A stretch of DNA of 64,000 nt from the NCBI RefSeq assembly GCF_027744825.2, contig NC_071339.1, positions 26,087,501-26,151,500 of the forward strand. Reading direction: 5' to 3'. The translations under genes and the position numbers were made by a program. The notes beneath the pieces were generated by a model that worked only from the letters and a program-made list of their open reading frames with translations, did not search any database and had not been told where the DNA came from. Below, piece after piece: positions 54,601-64,000 of the stretch (the first letter of the stretch is position 1; each line of letters starts with the position of its first letter). This DNA comes from Synchiropus splendidus. Taxonomy: Eukaryota; Chordata; Actinopteri; Syngnathiformes; Callionymidae.

Positions 54601-55500
54601 AAAGACCCTTTCTGCTATAGTGGGAGGTTAAAATTTCATGTTCTGAAGCTTCCCTGAAAAGTTATGGCACAATGCACAAAAACGCTTTTCAGCCTGAGAT
54701 AAGGTGGGTTTCGGAACGCCAAACATAAAAGTGTTGATAACTTTCGAAAAACACTTCAGACTGCTTAGATTTGATGTGCAACTACTAGAAAGACCCTTTC
54801 TGCTATAATGGGAGGTTAAAGTTTCATGTTCTGAAGCTTCCCTGAAAAGTTATGGCACAATGCACAAAAACGCTTTTCAGCCTGAGATAAGGTGGGTTTC
54901 GGAACGCCAAACATAAAAGTGTTGATAACTTTCGAAAAACACTTCAGACAGCTTAGATTTGATGTGCAACTACTAGAAAGACCCTTTCTGCTATAGTGGG
55001 AGGTTAAAATTTCATGTTCTGAAGCTTCCCTGAAGAGTTATGGCACAATGCGTAAAAACGCTTTTCAGCCTGAGATAAGGTGGGTTTCGGAACGCCAAAC
55101 ATAAAAGTGTTAATAACTTTCGAAAAACACTTCAGACAGCTTAGATTTGATGTGCAACTACTAGAAAGACCCTTTCTGCTATAGTGGGAGGTTAAAATTT
55201 CATGTTCTGAAGCTTCCCTGAAAAGTTATGGCACAATGCACAAAAACGCTTTTCAGCCTGAGATAAGGTGGGTTTCGGAACGCCAAATGTAAAAGTGTTG
55301 ATAACTTTCGAAAAACACTTCAGACAGCTTAGATTTGATGTGCAACTACTAGAAAGACCCTTTCTGCTATAGTGGGAGGTTAAAATTTCATGTTCTGAAG
55401 CTTCCCTGAAAAGTTATGGCAAAATGCACAAAAACGCTTTTCAGCCTGAGATAAGGTGGGTTTCGGAACGCCAAACATAAAAGTGTTGATAACTTTCGAA
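48681..55500 (+). repeat. Two tandem seven-monomer duplications
   Basis: Blocks 48681-49996 and 49997-51312 are near-identical, 1316 bp each, sharing AGATAGGTTTCGG, AATGCCCAAAAAC and ATATAAAAGTGCTG variants. A second independent 1316-bp duplication relates the segments starting at 52824 and 54140 (shared CTATCGTGGGAG, GACTGCTTGGG and CAAATGTAAAAG variants). Confidence 0.85.
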
Positions 55501-58500
55501 AAACACTTCAGACAGCTTAGATTTGATGTGCAACTACTAGAAATACCCTTTCTGCTATAGTGGGAGGTTAAATTTTCATGTTCTGAAGCTTCCCTGCAAA
55601 GTTATGGCCCAATGCACAAAAACGCTTTTCAGCCTGAGATAAGGTGGGTTTCGGAACGCCAAACATAAAAGTGTTGATAACTTTCGAAAAACACTTCAGA
55701 CAGCTTAGATTTGATGTGCAACTACTAGAAAGACCCTTTCTGCTATAGTGGGAGGTTAAAATTTCATGTTCTGAAGCTTCCCTGAAAAGTTATGTCACAA
55801 TGCACAAAAAAACCTTTTCAGCCTGAGATAAGGTGGGTTTCGGAACGCCAAACATAAAAGTGTTGATAACTTTCGAAAAACACTTTAGACAGCTTAGATT
55901 TGATGTGAAACTACTAGAAAGACCCTTTCTGCTATAGTGGGAAGTTAAAATGTCATGTTTTGAAGCTTCCCTGAAAAGTTATGGCACAATGCACAAAAAC
56001 GCTTTTCAGCCTGAGATAAGGTGGGTTTCGAAACGCCAAACATAAAAGTGTTGATAACTTTCGAAAAACACTTCAGACAGCTTAGATTTGATGTGCACCT
56101 ACTAGAAAGACCCTTTCTGCTTTAGTGGGAGGTTAAAATTTCATGTTCTGAAGCTTCCCTGAAAAGTTATGGCACAATGCGTAAAAACGCTTTTCAGCCT
56201 GAGATAAGGTGGGTTTCGGAACGCCAAACATAAAAGTGTTAATAACTTTGGAAAAACACTTCAGACAGCTTAGATTTGATGTGCAACTACTAGAAAGACC
56301 CTTTCTGCTATTGTGGGAGGTTAAAATTTCATGTTCTGAAGCTTCCCTGAAAAGTTATGGCACAATGCACAAAATCGCTTTTCAGCCTGAGATAAGGTGG
56401 GTTTCGGAACGCCAAACATAACAGTGTTGATAACTTTCGAAAAACACTTCATACAGCTTAGATTTGATGTGCAACTACTAGAAAGACCCTTTCAGCCATA
56501 GTGGGAGGTTAAAATGTCATGTTCTGAAATTCCCTGAAAAGTCATGGCACAATGCACAAAAACGCTTTTCAGCCTGAGATAAGGTGGGTTTCGGAACGCC
56601 AAACATAAAAGTGTTGATAACTTTCGAAAAACACTTTAGACAGCTTAGATTTGATGTGAAACTACTAGAAAGACCCTTTCTGCTATAGTGGGAAGTTAAA
56701 ATGTCATGTTTTGAAGCTTCCCTGAAAAGTTATGGCACAATGCACAAAAACGCGTTTCAGCCTGAGATAAGGTGGGTTTCGGAACGCCAAACATGAAAGT
56801 GTTGATAACTTTCGAAAAACACTTCAGACAGCTTAGATTTGATGTGCACCTACTAGAAAGACCCTTTCTGCTTTAGTGGGAGGTTAAAATTTCATGTTCT
56901 GAAGCTTCCCTGAAAAGTTATGGCACAATGCGTAAAAACGCTTTTCAGCCTGAGATAAGGTGGGTTTCGGAACGCCAAACATAAAAGTGTTAATAACTTT
57001 GGAAAAACACTTCAGACAGCTTAGATTTGATGTGCAACTACTAGAAAGACCCTTTCTGCTATTGTGGGAGGTTAAAATTTCATGTTCTGAAGCTTCCCTG
57101 AAAAGTTATGGCACAATGCTCAAAAACGCTTTTCAGCCTGAGATAAGGTGGGTTTCGGAACGCCAAACATAACAGTGTTGATAACTTTCGAAAAACACTT
57201 CAGACAGCTTAGATTTAATGTGCAACTACTAGAAAGACCCTTTCTGCTATAGTGGGAGGTTAAAATTTCGTGTTCTGAAGCTTCCCTGAAAAGTTATGGC
57301 ACAATGCACAAAAACGCCTTTCAGCCTGAGATAAGGTGGGTTTTCCGAACGCCAAACATGAAAGTGTTGATAACTTTCGAAAAACACTTCAGACAGCTTA
57401 GATTTGATGTGCACCTACTAGAAAGACCCTTTCTGCTACAGTGGGAGGTTAAAATTTCATGTTCTGAAGTTTCCCTGAAAAGTTATGGCACAATGCGTAA
57501 AAACGCTTTTCAACCTGAGATAAGATGGGTTTCGGAACGCCCAACATAAAAGTGTTGATAACTTTGGAAAAACACTTCAGACAGCTTAGATTTGATGTGC
57601 AACTACTAGAAAGACCCTTTCTGCTATAGTGGGAGGTAAAAATTTCATGTTCTGAAGCTTCCCTGAAAAGTTATGGCACAATGCACAAAAACGCTTTTCA
57701 GCCTGAGATAAGCTGGGTTTCGGAACGCCAAACATAAAAGCGTTGATAACTTTCGAAAAACAATTCAGACAGCTTAGATTTAATGTGCAACTACTAGAAA
57801 GACCCTTTCTGCTATAGTGGGAGGTTATAATTTCATGTTCTGAAGCTTCCCTGAAAAGTTATGGCACAATGCACAAAAACGCTTTTCAGCCTGAGATAAG
57901 GTGGGTTTCAGAACGCCAAACATAAAAGTGTTAATAACTTTGGAAAAACACTTCAGACAGCTTAGATTTGATGTGCAACTACTAGAAAGACCCTTTCTGC
58001 TATAGTGGGAGCTTAAAATTTCGTGTTCTGAAGCTTCCCTGAAAAGTTATGGCACAATGCACAAAAACGCCTTTCAGCCTGAGATAAGGTGGGTTTTCCG
58101 AACGCCAAACATGAAAGTGTTGATAACTTTCGAAAAACACTTCAGACAGCTTAGATTTGATGTGCACCTACTAGAAAGACCCTTTCTGCTACAGTGGGAG
58201 GTTAAAATTTCATGTTCTGAAGTTTCCCTGAAAAGTTATGGCACAATGCGTAAAAACGCTTTTCAACCTGAGATAAGATGGGTTTCGGAACGCCCAACAT
58301 AAAAGTGTTGATAACTTTGGAAAAACACTTCAGACAGCTTAGATTTGATGTGCAACTACTAGAAAGACCCTTTCTGCTATAGTGGGAGGTAAAAATTTCA
58401 TGTTCTGAAGCTTCCCTGAAAAGTTATGGCACAATGCACAAAAACGCTTTTCAGCCTGAGATAAGGTGGGTTTCGGAACGCCAAATATAAAAGTGCTGAT

Positions 58501-61500
58501 AACTTTCGAAAAACACTTCAGACAGCTTAGATTTGATGTGCAACTACTAGAAAGACCCTTTCTGCTATAGTGGGAGGTGAAAATTTAAAGTTCTGAAGCG
58601 TCCCTGAAAAGTTATGGCACAATGCACAAAAACGCTTTTCAGCCTGAGATAAGGTGGGTTTCGGAACGCCAAACATAAAAGTGTTGATAACTTTCGAAAA
58701 ACACTTCAGACAGCTTAGATTTGATGTGCAACTTCTAGAAAGACCCTTTCTGCTATAGCGGGAGGTTAAAATTTCATGTTCTGAAGCTTCCCTGAAAAGT
58801 TATGGGACAATGCACAAAAACGCTTTTCAGCCTGAGATAAGGTGGGTTTCGGAACGCCAAACATAAAAGTGTTGATAACTTTCGAAAAACACTTCAGACA
58901 GCTTAGATTTGATGTGCAACTACTAGAAAGACCCTTTTTGCAATAGTGGGAGGTTAAAATTTCAGGTTCTGATGCTTCCCAGAAAAGTTATGGCACAATG
59001 CACAAAAACGCTTTTCAGCCTGAGATAAGGTGGGTTTCGGAACGCCAAACATAAAAGTGTTGATAACTTTCGAAAAATACTTCAGACAGCTTAGATTTGA
59101 TGTGCACCTACTAGAAAGACCCTTTCTGCTATAGTGGGAGGTTAAAATTTCATGTTCTGAAGCTTCCCTGAAAAGTTATGGCACAATGCACAAAAACGCT
59201 TTTCAGCCTGAGATAAGGTGGGTTTCGGAACGCCAAACATAAAAGTGTTGATAAGTTTCGAAAAACACTTAGGACAGCTTAGATTTGATGTGCAACTACT
59301 AGAAACACCCTTTCTGCTATAGTGGGAGGTTAAAATTTCATGTTCTGAAGCTTCCCTGAAAAGTTATGGCACAATACACAAAAACGCTTTTCAGCCTGAG
59401 ATAAGGTGGGTTTCGCAACGCCAAACATAAAAGTGTTGATAACTTTCGAAAAACACTTCAGACAGCTTAGATTTGATGTGCAACTGCTAGAAAGACCCTT
59501 TTTGCTATAGTGGGAGGTTAAAATTTCATGTTCTGAAGCTTCCCTGAAAAGTTATGGCACAATGCACAAAAACGCTTTTCAGCCTGAGATAAGGTGGGTT
59601 TCGGAACGCCAAACATAAAAGTGTTGATAACTTTCGAAAAACACTTCAGACAGCTTAGATTTGATGTGCAACTACGAGAAAGACCCTTTCTGCTATAGTG
59701 GGAGGTTAAAATTTCATGTTCTGAAGCTTCCCTGAAAAGTTATGGCACAATGCGTAAAAACGCTTTTCAGCCTGAGATAAGGTGGGTTTCGGAACGCCAA
59801 ACATAAAAGTGTTGATAACTTTCGAAAAACACTTCAGACAGCTTAGATTTGATGTGCACCTACTAGAAAGACCCTTTCTGCTATAGTGGGAGGTTAAAAT
59901 TTCATGTTCTGAAACTTCCATGAAAAGTTATGGCACAATGCACAAAAACGCTTTTCAGCCTGAGATAAGGTGGGTTTCGGAACGCCAAATATAAAAGTGC
60001 TGATAACTTTCGAAAAACACTTCAGACAGCTTAGATTTGATGTGCAACTACTAGAAAGACCCTTTCTGCTATACTGGGAGGTTAAAATTTCATGTTCTGA
60101 AGCTTCCCTGAAACGTTATGGGACAATGCATAAAAACGCTTTTCAGCCTGAGATAAGGTGGGTTTCGGAACGCCAAACATAAAAGTGTTGATAACTTTCG
60201 AAAAACACTTCAGACAGCTTAGATTTGATGTGCACCTACTAGAAAGACCCTTTCTGCTACAGTGGGAGGTTAAAATTTCATGTTCTGAAGTTTCCCTGAA
60301 AGGTTATGGCACAATGCGTAAAAACGCTTTTCAACCTGAGATAAGATGGGTTTCGGAACGCCCAACATAAAAGTGTTGATAACTTTGGAAAAACACTTCA
60401 GACAGCTTAGATTTGATGTGCAACTACTAGAAAGACCCTTTCTGCTATAGTGGGAGGTAAAAATTTCATGTTCTGAAGCTTCCCTGAAAAGTTATGGCAC
60501 AATGCACAAAAACGCTTTTCAGCCTGAGATAAGCTGGGTTTCGGAACGCCAAACATAAAAGCGTTGATAACTTTCGAAAAACAATTCAGACAGCTTAGAT
60601 TTAATGTGCAACTACTAGAAAGACCCTTTCTGCTATAGTGGGAGGTTATAATTTCATGTTCTGAAGCTTCCCTGAAAAGTTATGGCACAATGCACAAAAA
60701 CGCTTTTCAGCCTGAGATAAGGTGGGTTTCAGAACGCCAAACATAAAAGTGTTAATAACTTTGGAAAAACACTTCAGACAGCTTAGATTTGATGTGCAAC
60801 TACTAGAAAGACCCTTTCTGCTATAGTGGGAGCTTAAAATTTCGTGTTCTGAAGCTTCCCTGAAAAGTTATGGCACAATGCACAAAAACGCCTTTCAGCC
60901 TGAGATAAGGTGGGTTTTCCGAACGCCAAACATGAAAGTGTTGATAACTTTCGAAAAACACTTCAGACAGCTTAGATTTGATGTGCACCTACTAGAAAGA
61001 CCCTTTCTGCTACAGTGGGAGGTTAAAATTTCATGTTCTGAAGTTTCCCTGAAAAGTTATGGCACAATGCGTAAAAACGCTTTTCAACCAGAGATAAGAT
61101 GGGTTTCGGAACGCCCAACATAAAAGTGTTGATAACTTTGGAAAAACACTTCAGACAGCTTAGATTTGATGTGCAACTACTAGAAAGACCCTTTCTGCTA
61201 TAGTGGGAGGTAAAAATTTCATGTTCTGAAGCTTCCCTGAAAAGTTATGGCACAATGCACAAAAACGCTTTTCAGCCTGAGATAAGGTGGGTTTCGGAAC
61301 GCCAAATATAAAAGTGCTGATAACTTTCGAAAAACACTTCAGACAGCTTAGATTTGATGTGCAACTACTAGAAAGACCCTTTCTGCTATAGTGGGAGGTG
61401 AAAATTTCAAGTTCTGAAGCGTCCCTGAAAAGTTATGGCACAATGCACAAAAACGCTTTTCAGCCTGAGATAAGGTGGGTTTCGGAACGCCAAACATAAA

Positions 61501-64000
61501 AGTGTTGATAACTTTCGAAAAACACTTCAGACAGCTTAGATTTGATGTGCAACTTCTAGAAAGACCCTTTCTGCTATAGCGGGAGGTTAAAATTTCATGT
61601 TCTGAAGCTTCCCTGAAAAGTTATGGGACAATGCACAAAAACGCTTTTCAGCCTGAGATAAGGTGGGTTTCGGAACGCCAAACATAAAAGTGTTGATAAC
61701 TTTCGAAAAACACTTCAGACAGCTTAGATTTGATGTGCAACTACTAGAAAGACCCTTTTTGCAATAGTGGGAGGTTAAAATTTCAGGTTCTGATGCTTCC
61801 CAGAAAAGTTATGGCACAATGCACAAAAACGCTTTTCAGCCTGAGATAAGGTGGGTTTCGGAACGCCAAACATAAAAGTGTTGATAACTTTCGAAAAATA
61901 CTTCCGACAGCTTAGATTTGATGTGCACCTACTAGAAAGACCCTTTCTGCTATAGTGGGAGGTTAAAATTTCATGTTCTGAAGCTTCCCTGAAAAGTTAT
62001 GGCACAATGCACAAAAACGCTTTTCAGCCTGAGATAAGGTGGGTTTCGGAACGCCAAACATAAAAGTGTTGATAAGTTTCGAAAAACACTTCAGACAGCT
62101 TAGATTTGATGTGCAACTACTAGAAACACCCTTTCTGCTATAGTGGGAGGTTAAAATTTCATGTTCTGAAGCTTCCCTGAAAAGTTATGGCACAATACAC
62201 AAAAACGCTTTTCAGCCTGAGATAAGGTGGGTTTCGCAACGCCAAACATAAAAGTGTTGATAACTTTCGAAAAACACTTCAGACAGCTTAGATTTGATGT
62301 GCAACTACGAGAAAGACCCTTTCTGCTATAGTGGGAGGTTAAAATTTCATGTTCTGAAGCTTCCCTGAAAAGTTATGGCACAATGCGTAAAAACGCTTTT
62401 CAGCCTGAGATAAGGTGGGTTTCGGAACGCCAAACATAAAAGTGTTGATAACTTTCGAAAAACACTTCAGACAGCTTAGATTTGATGTGCACCTACTAGA
62501 AAGACCCTTTCTGCTATAGTGGGAGGTTAAAATTTCATGTTCTGAAACTTCCATGAAAAGTTATGGCACAATGCACAAAAACGCTTTTCAGCCTGAGATA
62601 AGGTGGGTTTCGGAACGCCAAATATAAAAGTGCTGATAACTTTCGAAAAACACTTCAGACAGCTTAGATTTGATGTGCAACTACTAGAAAGACCCTTTCT
62701 GCTATAGTGGGAGGTTAAAATTTCATGTTCTGAAGCTTCCCTGAAAAGTTATGGCACAATGCACAAAAACGCTTTTCAGCCTGAGATAAGGTGGGTTTCG
62801 GAACGCCAAACATAAAAGTGTTGATAACTTTCGAAAAACACTTCAGACAGCTTAGATTTGATGTGCAACTACTAGAAAGACCCTTTCTGCTATAGTGGGA
62901 GGTTAAAATTTCATGTTCTGAAGCTTCCCTGAAAAGTTATGGCACAGTGCACAAAAACGCTTTTCAGCCTGAGATAAGGTGGGTTTCGGAACGCCAAACA
63001 TAAAAGTGTTGATAATTTTCGAAAAACACTTCAGACAGCTTAGATTTGATGTGCACCTACTAGAAAGACCCTTTCTGCTATACTGGGAGGTTAAAATTTC
63101 ATGTTCTGAAGCTTCCCTGAAACGTTATGGGACAATGCATAAAAACGCTTTTCAGCCTGAGATAAGGTGGGTTTCGGAACGCCAAACATAAAAGTGTTGA
63201 TAACTTTCGAAAAACACTTCAGACAGCTTAGATTTGATGTGCAACTGCTAGAAAGACCCTTTCTGCTATTGTGGGAGGTTAAAATTTCATGTTCTGAAGC
63301 TTCCCTGAAAAGTTATGGCACAATGCACAAAAACGCTTTTCAGCCTGAGATAAGGTGGGTTTCGGAACGCCAAACATAAAAGTGTTGATAACTTTCGAAA
63401 AACACTTCAGACAGCTTAGATTTGATGTGCAACTACGAGAAAGACCCTTTCTGCTATAGTGGGAGGTTAAAATTTCATGTTCTGAAGCTTCCCTGAAAAG
63501 TTATGGCACAATGCGTAAAAACGCTTTTCAGCCTGAGATAAGGTGGGTTTCGGAACGCCAAACATAAAAGTGTTGATAACTTTCGAAAAACATTTAGACA
63601 GCTTAGATTTGATGTGCACCTACTAGAAAGACCCTTTCTGCTATAGTGGGAGGTTAAAATTTCATGTTCTGAAGCTTCCATGAAAAGTTATGGCACAATG
63701 CACAAAAACGCTTTTCAGCCTGAGATAAGGTGGGTTTCGGAACGCCAGATATAAAAGTGCTGATAACTTTCGAAAAACACTTCAGACAGCTTAGATTTGA
63801 TGTGCAACTACTAGAAAGACCCTTTCTGCTATAGTGGGAGGTTAAAATTTCATGTTCTGAAGCTTCCCTGAAAAGTTATGGCACAATGCACAAAAACGCT
63901 TTTCAGCCTGAGATAAGGTGGGTTTCGGAACGCCAAACATAAAAGTGTTGATAACTTTCGAAAAACACTTCAGACAGCTTAGATTTGATGTGCAACTACT
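55501..64000 (+). repeat. Distal satellite domain with 4-, 14- and 15-monomer repeats
   Basis: A segment starting at 57304 recurs at 58057 (four monomers) and 60878 (15 monomers after the second). A 15-monomer unit also links 58575 to 61396, and a 14-monomer unit links 59706 to 62339, so one monomer was lost between copies. Near 55794 the array repeats the GTCACAATGC plus A-run variant of 46391, 50 monomers away. Confidence 0.8.

Larger units (their letters stand above)
5093..64000 (+). repeat. Satellite array, 188 bp monomer, about 313 head-to-tail copies
   Basis: Spacing between equivalent landmarks is 188 bp almost throughout (for example GATAACTTTCG at 5093 and 5281). Landmarks per monomer in order are GATAACTTTCGAAAAACACT, CAGACAGCTTAGATTTGATG, CTAGAAAGACCCTTTCTGC, GTTCTGAAGCTTCCCTGAAA (with a HindIII site), TATGGCACAATGCACAAAAA and GAGATAAGGTGGGTTTCGGA. 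All copies point the same way. Neighbouring monomers differ by a few percent and shared variants define larger units. There are no inserted genes or transposons from 5093 to the right edge. The length is close to nucleosomal and fits a centromeric or pericentromeric satellite. The organism-specific family was not identified. Confidence 0.98.

Noticed and set aside
6753..63681. Many recurring 60-93 aa open frames on both strands of the satellite
   Set aside because: They recur once per monomer copy, appear only where a variant removes the usual TAG (CTATAG to CTATAT, CTACAG or CTATTG), and end at fixed monomer positions. They follow the repeat, not a gene.
5093..64000. CENP-B box in the satellite
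   Set aside because: The best candidate, TTCGAAAAACACTTC, matches the TTCG, A and C positions but lacks the GGG of the core (TTCGNNNNANNCGGG). I do not call it.
5093..64000. CRISPR-like array
   Set aside because: Repeat and 'spacer' are both part of one conserved 188-bp monomer; there are no variable spacers and the context is eukaryotic.

Overview
The window looks like vertebrate, most likely teleost, genomic DNA. It has two parts: a defective, rearranged endogenous retrovirus on the minus strand (1-5092) and a large head-to-tail satellite array of about 188 bp monomers (5093-64000, about 313 copies) that runs off the right edge. There are no bacterial genes, and nearly all open frames inside the satellite are chance frames. 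The teleost call rests on a captured p53 fragment whose sequence resembles percomorph fish p53, as I remember those proteins. I could not run a search.

Read 5'->3' on the minus strand, the provirus has these parts. First is a candidate 5' LTR of about 1.9 kb (5092 down to 3176) with TG...CA ends, a TATA box, a consensus splice donor, a block of 25-26 bp tandem repeats, twin hairpins with identical loops, and a poly(A) signal. A perfect tRNA-Lys-type primer binding site follows (3175-3158), then a non-coding leader. The 3' end of pol (integrase catalytic core and C-terminal domain, one frameshift and one stop) covers 2725-2254. A long open frame in the env position starts at 2315 and overlaps the end of pol by 62 nt. 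gag, protease, reverse transcriptase and RNase H are absent.

Downstream of the env-position ORF three unrelated host RNAs are joined in sense orientation: about 330 nt of 28S rRNA (989-658), a spliced tp53 fragment (about 660-429) and a spliced pten fragment (about 428-140). The p53 and PTEN pieces are fused in frame. All known exon junctions they cross are intron-free, so the source was RNA. This layout (deleted gag-pol, retained LTR/PBS, host cDNA inserted in the env region) is that of an acutely transforming retrovirus. Here, however, the captured genes are truncated tumour suppressors plus rRNA, and the p53 piece carries Trp at the position of the human R273 hotspot. This is the main discovery candidate.

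The LTR edge meets the satellite with no intervening sequence, so the provirus probably inserted into the array. The satellite is A+T-rich, keeps several CpGs and a HindIII site in most monomers, and has layered higher-order repeats (3-, 4-, 6-, 7-, 14-, 15-, 17- and 23-monomer units plus 31- and 50-monomer offsets). This fits a centromeric or pericentromeric array, but nothing in the sequence alone proves centromere function.
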